From assembly GCF_015711605.1 (NCBI RefSeq), contig NZ_JABTEZ010000002.1:1922001-1986000 (forward strand): DNA of 64,000 nucleotides, read 5' to 3'. Source of the stretch: Planomonospora sp. ID67723. Lineage in GTDB: Bacteria > Actinomycetota > Actinomycetes > Streptosporangiales > Streptosporangiaceae. Shown one piece after another: positions 26,735 to 48,900 of the stretch. The position numbers were made by a program, and so were the translations under genes. Below the pieces are notes generated by a model. The model ran no database searches, was not told the origin of the DNA, and was given only the letters and a program-made list of their open reading frames with translations. Each line of letters begins with the position of its first letter. The first letter of the stretch is position 1.

Positions 26735-28192
26735 ATGGACCCCCAGGTGGTGACCACGAGCGGACGGGTGTGCGGGCACTGGGCCGGTGGTGTGGCCGAG
26801 TTCCTCGGAATCCCCTACGCAGCCCCTCCGGCCGGTCGGCGGCGCTTCGCCGCGCCGGTTCCCCCGAGTCCCTGGGACGGGGTGCGCTACTGCCACGCCT
26901 ACGGACCGACCGCCCCCCAGCCGCCGAGCGACTACACCGAGGGTGTCCCCGAGCCGCTCATCGCCGGGGAGGACTACCTCAACCTCAACGTCTTCACGCC
27001 CGACCCCGGGTCGGCCGGGCTGCCGGTGCTGGTCTGGATCCACGGCGGCGCCTTCAACGGGGGCAGCAACGCCAGCCCGTGGTATCGGGGGACCACCTTC
27101 GCCCGCGACGGGGTGGTGTTCGTCGCCGTCAACTACCGCCTGGGCGTCGAGGGCTTCCTCCCCCTCGACGGGGCCCCGGTCAACCTGGGCGTCCTCGACT
27201 GGGTGCGGGCGCTCGCCTGGGTCCACGACAACATCGCGGCCTTCGGCGGTGACCCGGGCGCGGTGACCGTCGGCGGGCAGTCGGCGGGCGGCCAGGCGAG
27301 CATGACCCTGCTCGCGGTGCCCGGCGCCGCCGGCCTGCTCCATCGGGTGATCGACATGAGCGGCGGGGCGGTGGCGTGGGAGCCGGTCGAGCCCGCCAGG
27401 CAGGCCGCCCGCGCGCTCGCCGCGCGGCTCGGCGTGCCGCCCACGGCCGAGGCGTTCTCCGCCTTCGCCCCCGAGGAACTGGTCGCGGCGTACGGCTCGC
27501 TGGGCTCGGAGGAGCCCGGCCCCGGTCCTCTCGGCGCGATCTTCCGGCCGGGCCCGAAGGGATTCAACCCGGTCAACGACGGCGAGGTCGTGTCGCGCAG
27601 CCCGTACGACATGATCCGGGACGGTTCGGCGCACCCGGCCGCGGTTCTCATCGGGGCCACCGCCGAGGAGTTCAACGAAAGTGTCAGGTCGCAGCCCGGT
27701 CCCCCCGGTGAGGAGGAGTACCACGACGCCCTGCGTGCGCTGGACGCCGGCCCGCGGGTGCGGCGGTTCTACGAGGAACGACTGGCCGCCGGTCTCGACG
27801 TGCTGGGACAGATCCTGACCGACCGGATCTTCCGGGTGCCGACCCTGCGGCTCGCCGAGGCGTGCGCGGAGGCGGGCCGGCCGGTGCACGCCTACGAGTT
27901 CCGCTGGCGCTCACCGGCGCGCGGCGGGGTGGTGGGGGCGGGCCACTGCGTGGACCTGCCGTTCGTGTTCGACAACCTGGACGCCGAGGGGGTGGGCCGC
28001 ATGTGCGGTCCGAACCCGCCGCCGGGTCTGGCCCGTGACATGCACGCCGCCTGGGTCGCCTTCGTGACCACCGGGGATCCCGGCTGGCCGCCGTTCGGTG
28101 AGGACGGCCGGCCGACCTGGATCTTCGACGCGCCCGGACGCCTCGCCCACGATCCCCTCGCGGAGGAGGGCCGCCTGTGGCGGGAGCCGTGA
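26735..28192 (+). CDS. Type B carboxylesterase
   Basis: A 485-residue alpha/beta hydrolase. It has the family opening EFLGIPYAAPPAG, the oxyanion segment WIHGGAFNGG, the nucleophile Ser in GGQSAGG near residue 186, the acidic residue in GATAEEFNES and the His in GAGHCVDLPFVF. No signal peptide is seen, so it is probably cytoplasmic. GGGAAAGGG precedes the ATG. It lies 71 bases after the ATP-grasp gene on the same strand and may be co-transcribed. Natural substrate is unknown; such enzymes cleave esters of bulky or aromatic alcohols. Confidence 0.93.
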   Translation: MDPQVVTTSGRVCGHWAGGVAEFLGIPYAAPPAGRRRFAAPVPPSPWDGVRYCHAYGPTAPQPPSDYTEGVPEPLIAGEDYLNLNVFTPDPGSAGLPVLVWIHGGAFNGGSNASPWYRGTTFARDGVVFVAVNYRLGVEGFLPLDGAPVNLGVLDWVRALAWVHDNIAAFGGDPGAVTVGGQSAGGQASMTLLAVPGAAGLLHRVIDMSGGAVAWEPVEPARQAARALAARLGVPPTAEAFSAFAPEELVAAYGSLGSEEPGPGPLGAIFRPGPKGFNPVNDGEVVSRSPYDMIRDGSAHPAAVLIGATAEEFNESVRSQPGPPGEEEYHDALRALDAGPRVRRFYEERLAAGLDVLGQILTDRIFRVPTLRLAEACAEAGRPVHAYEFRWRSPARGGVVGAGHCVDLPFVFDNLDAEGVGRMCGPNPPPGLARDMHAAWVAFVTTGDPGWPPFGEDGRPTWIFDAPGRLAHDPLAEEGRLWREP

Positions 28193-28208
28193 GCCGCCGC
28201 GGAGCCCT

Positions 28209-29003
28209 CTAGCTCCTGCGGCCGAGACCGCCCTCGACGCGCAGCTTCGTCGAAGGCTCCTCCAGGTCGGGCCGCCAGTCCTGCACCGGCACCAGTCCCG
28301 GCTCGACCAGGTCGAACCCGTCGAACAGGGCCAGCACCTGGTCGTGGGTGCGGAACGTCGGCTGGGCCGGAGAGCCCGCGGTCGTGGCCTTCAGCTGCGC
28401 TACGGCCTCAGGGGCGCTCTCGGCCATGGCGTGGGAGAGCAACAGGTGGCTGCCCGGTGCCATGCGGTCGCGGAAGGCGCGCACGATCCCGGCGGGGTCC
28501 TCCGCGTCGGTGACGAAGTGCAGCACCCCGAGCAGCAGGACTCCCACGGGTTCGGAGAAGTCGACGAGCTCGGTGATCTCCGGGGCTCCGATGATGCTTC
28601 CGGGGTCGCGGACGTCCGCCTGGAGGCTGATCACGTCCTTCCCGACGGAGAGGATCACCTCGTTGTGCAGCTTCACGACCGGGTCGTAGTCGACATAGGC
28701 GACCCTGGCGTCGGGGTGGATCTCCCGGGCGATCTCGTGGACGCTCGGCGAGGTGGGGATGCCCGCGCCCAGGTCGAGGAACTGCCGCACCCCGCTCTCC
28801 GCCATGTGCCGGACGGCGCTGACGAGGAAGCGCCGGCTGGCCTTGGCGACCAGCCGGGTGTCCGGCGCGACCTCCAGCAGGCGGGCGGCGAGGGCCCGGT
28901 CGATCTCGAAGTTGTCCTTGCCGTCGAGCAGGTAGTCGTAGACGCGGGCGGAACTCGGCACGCTGGGATCGACACCGACGGGTACGCGTGTCAGCTCGGC
29001 CAT
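28209..29003 (-). CDS. SAM-dependent methyltransferase, DUF574 family
   Basis: A 264-residue protein with the family opening SVPSSARVYDYLLDGKDNFE, the SAM-binding LDLGAGIPT near residue 95 and VAYVDYDPVV near 120. This family is greatly expanded in actinomycetes and its substrates are mostly unknown. AAGGAG lies nine bases before the ATG. It is convergent with the carboxylesterase gene, with only 16 bases between their stops. Confidence 0.93.
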   Translation of the reverse strand: MAELTRVPVGVDPSVPSSARVYDYLLDGKDNFEIDRALAARLLEVAPDTRLVAKASRRFLVSAVRHMAESGVRQFLDLGAGIPTSPSVHEIAREIHPDARVAYVDYDPVVKLHNEVILSVGKDVISLQADVRDPGSIIGAPEITELVDFSEPVGVLLLGVLHFVTDAEDPAGIVRAFRDRMAPGSHLLLSHAMAESAPEAVAQLKATTAGSPAQPTFRTHDQVLALFDGFDLVEPGLVPVQDWRPDLEEPSTKLRVEGGLGRRS

Positions 29004-29119
29004 GGAGCGGTCTCCTTCGACGGCGAGATCAGGCGGAGATCATATCGACCGGGCTCGGCAGGGGAAAGCCCGCGCGGGAACCTTCCCCCGCCGACCGCAG
29101 GACCTCCCGGCGGGGCGGC

Positions 29120-33643
<4,524 letters not shown>

Positions 33644-33761
33644 CGCATCTCTCGGCCCGGAAGGGGGCAGGCATCAACCTGGAACGGGTCAGGCAATCGT
33701 ATGACCTAGGAAGTCGGGAAAAGGCCTGACGCTTGATTGACTTGTTCGTTTCCGGGAATTT

Positions 33762-34601
33762 TCAGGAGACGCGCTCGGGGCGGTGACCGGGACTCCGCCG
33801 CCCGCTCGGGCTTTCCTGGCCGCCGTGCTCGCCCCGGCCGTGCCGTACGTCGCGGCCGAGCCGGGAGCCCGCGTACGCGGCCGCGCGGGCCCGCCGCAGC
33901 CAGCCGTGAAACTGCAGGGCCGGATGGCTGTTCAGCACCGGGTCGAACGCCTGCCGCTCCCCGTCCGGGGTGGGGGTGTGGACCGTCAGGCGCGCCAGCG
34001 GCCGCTGGTAGAACCCCTCGATGCCCAGGACGAAGTTCAGCGGCGCGGCCTCGACCGCCGGTGCGAGCTCGCGGGGGTCGGCGGGGAGCTTGCGGGTGCG
34101 CTCCGCCGAGACGGCCAGGAACCGGATCCGCCCGGCCGCGTGCCGGTAGGAGACCAGCGTGGAGAAGACGCCGGAGGTGAATCCCGTGCTGGGGAAGGGC
34201 AGGAACCTCGGCCAGCCGGTCGTGGTCAGCAGCAGGTCGAGATGGCCGGACGGGCTCGATCCGCACGGCAGCCGGATCGCCAGGCCGAGGGCGTCGGGCA
34301 ACCGCCCCGGCAGGGACGCGCCCTTCGACAGGCGTACCGGGACCTCCACCTCCCCCGGGTCGTCAAGGGCGGGGATGCCCAGGTAGATGTCGGGATGGTC
34401 GATGACTTCGAAGGTGGCGAGGAAGGACTGCCCGCGAGTGTGCAGGGCCCGCCCGCCGCGCAGCGCGGCGGTACCGCGGGCCAGCGCTCGCACGGCCCCG
34501 GTCCAGCCGCGCCTCCCGTCCCGGCCGGACGTCTCGGGGAGCTCGGATGTCGGTGCGGTCAGTCCAGGTGTTCCCGCCTGGCCGGGTGCGGAAGGTGCCA
34601 T
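33762..34601 (-). CDS. Catalase-fold-like protein without the heme Tyr segment
   Basis: A 279-residue protein related to small catalase-fold proteins. RALHTRGQSFLATFEV (near residue 52) mirrors the distal-His segment of catalases. PVRLSKGASLPGRLPDALGLAIRLP mirrors their RFS...DPRGFAVKF block. The C-terminal heme-ligand Tyr segment of true catalases is not seen, and the tail is Arg/Gly-rich. Similar actinobacterial proteins are often annotated as phosphodiesterases without clear support. GGCGGAAGG precedes the ATG. It lies just downstream of the NRPS genes on the same strand (58-base gap), so co-transcription is possible. Confidence 0.55.
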   Translation of the reverse strand: MAPSAPGQAGTPGLTAPTSELPETSGRDGRRGWTGAVRALARGTAALRGGRALHTRGQSFLATFEVIDHPDIYLGIPALDDPGEVEVPVRLSKGASLPGRLPDALGLAIRLPCGSSPSGHLDLLLTTTGWPRFLPFPSTGFTSGVFSTLVSYRHAAGRIRFLAVSAERTRKLPADPRELAPAVEAAPLNFVLGIEGFYQRPLARLTVHTPTPDGERQAFDPVLNSHPALQFHGWLRRARAAAYAGSRLGRDVRHGRGEHGGQESPSGRRSPGHRPERVS

Positions 34602-34659
34602 GCCTTCCGCCTACCCCCGGATCCGCCTCCCACCGCATCCGGGTCACCGGTTCCGCGGC

Positions 34660-37600
34660 TCAGGCGCGTCCGTCGATCAGCGACTCGGCCTCCTCCTCGG
34701 TCAACTGGTCGATCTCGGCGGCCAGGCGTTCCTCGACGACGGCCGCGAGGCGGCGGATCGTGCGGGTGGTGAACAGGACGTTCAGCGGCAGGTCGATGCC
34801 GATCTCGGAGCAGATCCGGGCGACGACCCGGGTGCCGAGCAGCGAGTGGCCGCCCACGTCGAAGAAGTCGTCGTCGATCCCCAGGTTCGCCCGGCCCAGG
34901 ACCTCGCACCAGATCTCGTGCACCAGCTCCTCGCCCGCGGTGGACGGCTCCGCCGCCGGGGACGGGCCGCCGTCCGCGTGCGGCGCGGGCAGGGCGGCCC
35001 GGTTCAGCTTCCCGTTGGGCAGCCGGGGGAAGTCGCCGACCCGCACGTACAGGCTGGGCAGCATCGTCGCGGGCAGGTGGTTCTGCAGGAACGCCCGCAG
35101 CTCTCCGGCGGGGACCTCCGTGTCGACGTAGGCGACCAGCGCCCGGCCTCCGGGGGCGTCGTCCCGCACCGACGCGACCGCCCTGCGCACCCCGGGATGG
35201 GCCGACAGCGCCGCCTCCACCTCGCCGAGCTCGATCCGCACGCCCCGCACCTTGACCTGGTCGTCGACGCGCCCCAGGAACTCGATCGTGCCGTCGGGCG
35301 CCCGCCGTACGAGATCGCCGGTCCGGTACAGGCGGGTGCCGCGCCCGAAGGGGTCGGCGACGAAGCGCTCGGCGGTGAGACCGGGGCGGCCGCGGTAGCC
35401 GCGGGCCAGGCCGTCGCCGCCAAGGTACAGCTCGCCGGCCACCCCCGGCGGGACCGGCTCCATCGCCCCGTCGAGCACGTGGGCGACGGTATTGGCCACC
35501 GGCAGGCCGATGGGCACGGCCCCGGCCTCCCGGGACGTCCGGTGGACCGTCGACCAGATCGTCGTCTCCGTCGGCCCGTAGAGGTTCCACAGTTCCCCTG
35601 CGACCTCGTGGATCCGGTCGGCCAGGCGGGCGGAGAGCGGTTCGCCGCCGCTGAAGACCCGGGGCAGCCCGGCGGGCAGGTGCCGGAGGATCTCCTCCAG
35701 GACCGAGGGCGGCGCCTGCACCGTGGTCACCCCCGCCTCCGCGATCAGCGAGCCGAGGCCGTTCGTCCCGTACGGCGGGGCGATCACCACGGTCCCGCCC
35801 GCCAGCAGCGGCCCGAAGATCTCCAGTGCGGCGATGTCGAACGAGAGGGAGGTCAGCAGCAGCATCCGCTCCGCCGGAGTGAAACCCAGGCCGGTGACCA
35901 GGTTCACCACGCCCCGGTGCGGGACCATCACACCCTTGGGGGTGCCCGTCGACCCGGAGGTGTAGATGACGTAGGCGAGGGCGTCGGGGGAGGATTCCTC
36001 CGGGGGCAGCGGCGGGAGGGGGCCGGACAGGAGCGCGTCCAGCAGGATCGCCGGCGGGTGGTCGCTGGGCAGGCGCTCCACCAGGACCGAACGGGTCAGC
36101 AGCAGCCCGGCGCCCGAATCGGCCAGCATGAACCGGAGCCGGTCGGCCGGGTAGTCCGGGTCCAGCGGCACGTAACAGCCCCCGGCCTTCAGAACCGCCA
36201 GCAGCGCCACGACCAGCTCGGCGTCCCGCGGCAGGCACACCGCCACCGGCGCCTGCGCGCCGATCCCGCGCTGGCGCAGCCGCCTGGCCAGGTTGTCGGC
36301 CCGCTCCTCCAGCTCGCCGTAGGTCAGCGTCACCGGGCCGGACGCGCCGACCGACACGATCGCCGGAGCATCCGGTGCCCGCGCCGCCTGCTCCGCCACC
36401 AGGTCGTGCAGGCAGCGGCCGGGATACGGCGAGGCGGGGCCGTGCCAGGAGGTCAGCAGCCGGCCGCGCTCCCCGGCGTCCAGGAGGGGGAGCCGGGAGA
36501 CCGGCCGCTCCGGGTCGTCGACGGCCGCCTCCAGCAGGACCAGGAAGGCCGAGAGCAGGCGGCGGACGGTGCCCTCCTCGAACAGCTCGGTGCTGTACTC
36601 GATCCAGCCGCTCAGCCGGCCCTGCGGGCTCTGCACCTCCAGGGTCAGGTCGGTCTTGGCCGTCCCGGTGGAGAGCTGGCGGCCGTGGGCGTCGATCGGG
36701 AGCTGGTTGAAGCCGATCTGGTAGAGCGGGGTCCGGCCGGGGTCGCGCGGCGGCCGAAGAGCCTCCACCAGCTTGGCGAACGGCACGTCCTGGTGGTCGA
36801 GAGCCTCCAGGACCGTGGTGCGGACCCGTTCCAGCGCCTCGCCGAACGCCGGGTCGCCGCCCAGGTCGATCCGGAGCGGCAGCGTGTTGACGAACATGCC
36901 GATCAGCGGGTTCAGCTCCGGCGGCTCGCGACCGGCCACCGGGGAGCCCACCACGACGTCCGTCCGGCCCGTCCAGCGGGCCAGCAGCGTGGCGAACGCG
37001 GTGAGCAGGACCATGAACGGCGTGGTGGAGGTCCGCCTGGCCAGCTCGGCGACCCGCTCGGACGTGCCGTCCGGGACGGAGAACCCGACCGTGGCGCCGG
37101 CGTAGCCGAACTCCTCCGGGCGGGGCCGGTCCGGCGGCAGCTCCAACGGGACGCTCCCGGCCAGCTTCTCCCGCCAGTAGTCCAGGTCGGCCTTGAGCGC
37201 GCCGTCGGCCAGCCGGTCGCGCTGCCAGACGGCGTAGTCGGCGTACTGGATCGCCAGTTCCGGCAGGCGCGGCGGGCGCTCCTCGCGCAGCGCCGCGCAG
37301 AGCTCGCCCAGCTCCTCCGCGAAGAGCTGGGCGGACCAGGCGTCGTAGATCGTGTGGTGGGCGACGAAGAGCAGCCGCCACTCGTCCTCGCCCGTCTCGT
37401 CCGGTCCCAGGAAGACCAGCCGGGCCCGCCAGAGCGGGGCCCGGTCGAGGGAGAACGGCGCCGACGACTCCTCGGCGGCGATCCGCTCGAACTCCGCCCG
37501 GGGATCGTCCGCGCCCGACACGTCGCTCCTGGCCAGGACCACGGGGACGTCGGCGGCGATGGTCTGCACGACCTGCCCGTCCCGGAGGGCGAACGAGGTG

Positions 37601-37781
37601 CGCAGCGGCTCGTGCCGGCGCACCAGCAGGCCGAGCGCGCGTTCCAGCAGCTCGGGGTCCACCGGCCGCATCCAGGGCAGGGAGGAGCACGCGGCGATGT
37701 TGTACACCGCCAGCCCCGGCTGCAGCTCGCTCAGGAACCAGATCCGCTCCTGGGCGAACGAGGCGGGAAAGACATCGCCGG

Positions 37782-37785
<4 letters not shown>
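34660..37785 (-). CDS. NRPS module C-A-T, predicted Gly
   Basis: A 1,041-residue nonribosomal peptide synthetase module. The condensation domain (residues 5-435) has the active HHxxxD motif (His143, His144, Asp148). The adenylation domain (about 445-960) includes [11 protein letters not shown] and [10 protein letters not shown]. Binding-pocket residues read from alignment to GrsA are D-I-L-Q-F-G-L-I-W-K, nearly the classic glycine code. The carrier domain has Ser981 in DVGGHSLLG. The start is TTG at 37785: AAGGAG lies upstream and TTG overlaps the previous TGA (TTGA). There is no thioesterase, so the chain must pass to another protein, probably the Ser module encoded just upstream. Confidence 0.93.
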
Positions 37786-44429
<6,644 letters not shown>

Positions 44430-44490
44430 ATCTGCCCCGGCCAAGTCGAGATGGGGAGGAGGTCATAAATGACTGTTTTGTGAATCGGTG

Positions 44491-44515
44491 TGTCCGAAAC
44501 GGCGAGTATCGGACA
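44491..44515. promoter_or_regulatory. Inverted repeat in divergent NRPS promoter region
   Basis: TGTCCGA (44491-44497) and TCGGACA (44509-44515) are perfect inverted arms separated by 11 bases, in a markedly AT-rich stretch between the two divergent halves of the cluster. It could be an operator for a regulator that controls both transcripts; no regulator gene lies in the cluster. Confidence 0.45.
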
Positions 44516-44528
44516 AAATTAATGAAGG

Positions 44529-44558
44529 TTGACGCCGGGTTGTGCGGGTGGATATAAG
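44529..44558 (+). promoter_or_regulatory. Promoter of thioesterase/NRPS/PKS operon
   Basis: TTGACG at 44529-44534 and TATAAG at 44553-44558 are separated by 18 bases, a good match to a housekeeping promoter. It lies about 75 bases ahead of the first plus-strand gene. Confidence 0.65.
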
Positions 44559-44631
44559 GTGATTTGTCGTGCGCATTAAATCCCTCTGAACCGTACGGGG
44601 CGATGTGACCCCGCGGAGGAGTACCTGGCAC

Positions 44632-45954
44632 ATGGCGATCGAGCCCCTCTCGATTACGCGACCCACCCTCCCCTCGACCCCCCGCCCGAATCCCCCTCCC
44701 GAACACACCTCCGTACTGCTCTGCCTCCCCTACGCGGGAGGGGCGGCAGGTGCCTATTACGGCCTGAAAGGCGCTTGCGACGCCGTCGAGGTCGTCGCCG
44801 TCCAGCTTCCCGGCCGGGAGAACCGGATCGAGGAGCCACCCGAGTTCTCCGTGCCGCGGATCACCGATGAGATCGCCCCGCACACGGGACGGCCGTACGC
44901 CCTCTACGGGCACAGCATGGGCGCCCGGATCGCCTTCGAGGTGGCACGCGAGCTGCGCCGCCGGGGGCTGCCCCCGCCGCTGAGGCTCTACGCCGGGGCC
45001 GCCCACCCCCCCGACCGGAGGGTGCCGCTGGCCGCGGCGGCGGACCTGCCCGACGAGGCGTTCATCGACCAGCTCGTACGGCGCGCCGGTGCCCCCGAGG
45101 AGCTCAGGGACGTACCCGAGCTGCGGGAGCTGCTCCTGCCCGTGCTGCGGGCGGACTTCACCTGGATCAAGCGGTACCGCTACGCGCCCGAGCCGCCGCT
45201 GGACGTCCCCGTGGTGGCGTTCGCGGGTCTCGACGACGGGGAGGTGCCGCCGGGCGACATGCTCGGCTGGGCGCGCCACACCCGCGCCGGATTCGCCCTG
45301 CGGACCCTGCGCGGCGGCCATTTCTTCCTCAAGGACGGTCCCGCGGAGCTCGCCCGGCTGATCGCCGGGGATCTCGCGGGCCCCGGCCCCGGCAGGGGCG
45401 CGGGCCCGCCGCCCATGGAGGACGACGAGGTCCACGTCCGCGTGTTCCCCGCCGGGGAGCCGCAGGGCACGTCCGGCGGAGACGCGGGCGGCCTCTCCCG
45501 CGCCGTGGACCGGGCGGACGGCCTGGCGGTCGAGGCGACGGTCCGCGGCGGCGCCGTCGGCGCGGCCGTGGGGCTGCTGGAGGCGTACGGCGCCGCCCAC
45601 GCTCTCTCCCGCAGCGCCTCCCACAGCGCCTCCCGCCGTGCTTTCCCCGGTCCCTCTCACGAGGACGGGCTCGGGCCGGGGGAGTGGGAGCAGGTAGCGG
45701 ACGCGGCCGAGGAGGACCGGCCCTGGCTGGAGCTCCGCGCCAGGACGGCCAGGCGGGCGCTGTCCCGCGCGGGGGCGCACGCCCAGGCCGAGGCGGGGTT
45801 CCCCGATCTGGCCGACCCGGGGCCGTGGCCCGCGGGCGCCGGCTGGTGGGTGACCTTCCTGTCCCTGCACACGCCGCTGGGCGAGGCGCTGGCGGCGGTC
45901 GCGGTGCCCCGCGGCCGGACCCGGCTGAGCACCGATATGTGGACCGATCGATGA
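44632..45954 (+). CDS. Type II thioesterase with C-terminal degenerate Sfp-type PPTase-like extension
   Basis: A 440-residue protein. Residues 20-255 form a type II thioesterase that would clear misprimed carrier domains (CLPYAGGAAGAYYG, nucleophile Ser in YGHSMGARIAFE, His in GGHFFLKD). Normal length is about 250, so 180 residues are extra. The extension follows the plan of Sfp-type phosphopantetheinyl transferases: DEVHVRVFP, then DGLAVEATVRGGAVGAAVG, LGPGEWEQV, WLELRARTARRAL and GWWVTFLS...EALAAVAV. However, the metal-binding GVDxE reads GAAVG and the WxxKEA motif has lost its KE, so it should be inactive. The ATG at 44632 follows GGAGGAG. It is the first gene of the plus-strand operon. 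Confidence 0.8.
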   Translation: MAIEPLSITRPTLPSTPRPNPPPEHTSVLLCLPYAGGAAGAYYGLKGACDAVEVVAVQLPGRENRIEEPPEFSVPRITDEIAPHTGRPYALYGHSMGARIAFEVARELRRRGLPPPLRLYAGAAHPPDRRVPLAAAADLPDEAFIDQLVRRAGAPEELRDVPELRELLLPVLRADFTWIKRYRYAPEPPLDVPVVAFAGLDDGEVPPGDMLGWARHTRAGFALRTLRGGHFFLKDGPAELARLIAGDLAGPGPGRGAGPPPMEDDEVHVRVFPAGEPQGTSGGDAGGLSRAVDRADGLAVEATVRGGAVGAAVGLLEAYGAAHALSRSASHSASRRAFPGPSHEDGLGPGEWEQVADAAEEDRPWLELRARTARRALSRAGAHAQAEAGFPDLADPGPWPAGAGWWVTFLSLHTPLGEALAAVAVPRGRTRLSTDMWTDR

Positions 45955-45969
45955 CGGAGCGGTGAGCCA

Positions 45970-48900
45970 ATGACCTCGGGGCAGTTCCTGCACGATCTCG
46001 TCGTGGGGCAGGCCGCCCGCACGCCGGACGCGACGGCGGTCCGGCAGTGGGACCGGACGCTGACCTACGGTGAGCTGGCCGATGCCGCGGGCGCGCTGGC
46101 CGGTCGCCTGCGCGCGGCGGGCGTCGGGCCGGAGACCCGGGTCGGCGTCTGCGGCCGCCGCACGCCCGACCTGCTGGTCTCGGTGATGGGAATCATGATG
46201 GCGGGCGGGGCCTACGTGCCGCTGGACCCCTCGCACCCGCCCGCCAGGCTGCGCACGATCATCGAGGACGCCGGCATCGGCACGGTCGTCGCCGACGACA
46301 CCGGACGCGAGCTGCTCGCCGGGGCCCCGGTACGGTTGACGGGACCGCGCGCCGGGACCGGGGCGGAGGAGCCGCACGGACGGCCCGGGGACGGCAACGA
46401 CCGGCGGGGGCCCGCGGCCCGTCCGGCCGGGACGCCCGCTCCGCCGCGCCCTGCCCATCCCGATCACGCGGCCTACGTCCTGTACACCTCCGGATCCACC
46501 GGGCGGCCCAAGGGCGTCGTGGTCAGCCACGCCGCCGCCGTGTCCTTCGTCACCATGGCCGGCGAGCTGTTCGGCCTCGACTCCGGGTGCCGCAGCATCG
46601 GCTTCGCCGCGCTCGGCTTCGACGTGTCGGTCCTCGACGTGTTCGCCCCGCTGGCCAGGGGCGGTTCGGTGATGTTCGTCCCCGACGGCGACCGGACCGA
46701 TCCGGCGCGCCTGCAGCGTTTCCTGGAGCACCACGAGGTCACCTGGGGGACCGTCCCGCCCGCACTGCTCCCGCTGCTCGACCCGGACCGGCTGCCCCTG
46801 CTGCGCGACCTGCTCACCGCCGGAGAGCCGGCCGGTCCCGAGCAGGTGGCCCGCTGGTCGCGCCCCGGAGTCCGGCGCTTCCACAACTGGTACGGCCCCA
46901 CCGAGACCACGGTCTGCGTGGTCGGCGGCGAGCTGACCGGCACCTGGGACCGGCCGCTGCCGATCGGCCACGCGCTGCCCGGGTGCACCGCCCGGATCCT
47001 CGACGACCGGCTCGCCCCCTGCCCGCCGGGCACGCCGGGCGAACTGTGCATCGGAGGCCCCCAGCTCGCCCGGGGCTACCTCGACCGGCCCGGTCTGACG
47101 GCCGAACGGTTCGTCGCCGACCCCTACGGCCCGCCCGGCTCCCGGCTCTACCGCACGGGCGACCGGGTGGTGCTGGAGGCCGACGGCCGGATCGGCTTCC
47201 TCGGACGGCTGGACCGGCAGGTCAAGGTGCAGGGCCAGCGGGTGGAGATCGGGGAGATCGAGTCGGTGCTCCGCGCCCACCCGGACGTCGGCCACGCGGT
47301 GGTCGACCTGGACTCCGGGCCCGGCGGGATGGCCGAGCTCACCGCCTACCTGGCCCCCGAGTCCGCCCCCGGTCTGGACGGGATCCGCGACCACTGCCTG
47401 GCCAGGCTCCCGGTCTACATGGTCCCCACCCGGGTCGTCCGCCTGCCGTCGCTGCCGCTGACCGTGGCGGGCAAGGTGGATCTCGGCCGCCTGCGCTCCC
47501 GCGGTGAGGACCCCCGCCGGGAGGCGGACGGCCTCCCCGCCGGAGCGGGCCCGGCGCCGCGGGAAGCCCCCTCCGGCGGAGGGCGGGTTCCCCGGGACGC
47601 GGTGGAGCGGGCGGTCGCCGCCGTCTGGTCGAGGACGTTCGAGGTGCCCGAGCCGGGCCTCGACGACGACTTCTTCGCCTCGGGCGGCCACTCCCTGCTC
47701 GCCATGCACCTGGTGGCCGGGCTCCGGGCCGAGCTGCGCAGGGAGATCGCCGTCGAGGACGTCCTGGCCGGCCGCACGGTGGAGGGCCTCGCCCTGCGGG
47801 CCGGGCAGGCCCCGCCGATCGAGGACCCGCCCGTCGCGGCCGCCGCCCCCGCCCTCTCCCCCGCGCAGCGGCGGATGTGGTTCGTGGAGCGCCTGGCCCC
47901 CGGCACACCGGTGCACAACATCGCCATGGCCCAGCGGCTGACCGGCCCGCTCGACACCGGAGCCCTGCGCGCGGCGCTGTCGGCGGTCTCCGCCAGGCAC
48001 GAGGTGCTGCGCTGGCGGATCGAGGAGTCGGGGGGCGTGCCGCGCGTGGCCGTCGACCCGGCGGGTGAGATCGCGCTCCCGGTCGACGCCGGAGCGGGAG
48101 AGCCGTCCCCGGCCGGGGCGCGGGCGGACGGCGACCTGCCGGAGTGGGCCGGGGCGTGGCTGGAGGAGGAGGCCCGCACGCCCTTCGACCTCGCGGCGGG
48201 ACCGCTGTGGCGGGCACGGTTGCTCCGGCTGGCGCAGGACGACCACGTGCTGGCCGTCACGGCGCACCACATCGTGTTCGACGGCTGGTCGCAGGACGTC
48301 CTCTACGACGACATCGCGCGTGCCTACCGGGGCGACCCCGCGGTCCCGCTCGCCACCTCCTTCGCCGGGTACGCGGCCTGGCTCGCCGCGCGCGAGGACA
48401 CCGCGGCCCTGGAGCGGCGGGTGGAGCACCTCGGCGGGGCGCCCGCCGTACTGGACCTGCCGCGCGACCTTCCGCGCCCCGCCGTGCAGACCTTCGAGGG
48501 AGCCTCCGTCCGGACCGAGGCGGACGCCGAGACAGGCGCCGGGGTCCGCGCACTCGCCGCCCGGCTGGGCGCGACGCCGTACGCCGTGATGCTCTCCGCG
48601 TTCGCCCAGGTCATGAGGAGGCTCACCGGGCAGTCCGAGATGATCGTCGGAACACCGGTCGCCGACCGCCGCGATCCGGCGTTCGAGCCGCTGGTCGGCT
48701 GCCTCGTGCAAGTCGTCCCGGTACGGCTGGCCGTGACGGACGAGGGGGCGTTCGCCGGCCACGTCACCGCGTGCCAGCGGGAGCTGTCCGACGCCTTCGC
48801 CCACCTCGACGTCCGGCTGGAGCGCCTCGTCGAGAGGCTGGGAGTGGGACGCGACCTGTCGCGCAACCCGCTGATCCAGGTCCTGTTCAACATGTACGAC

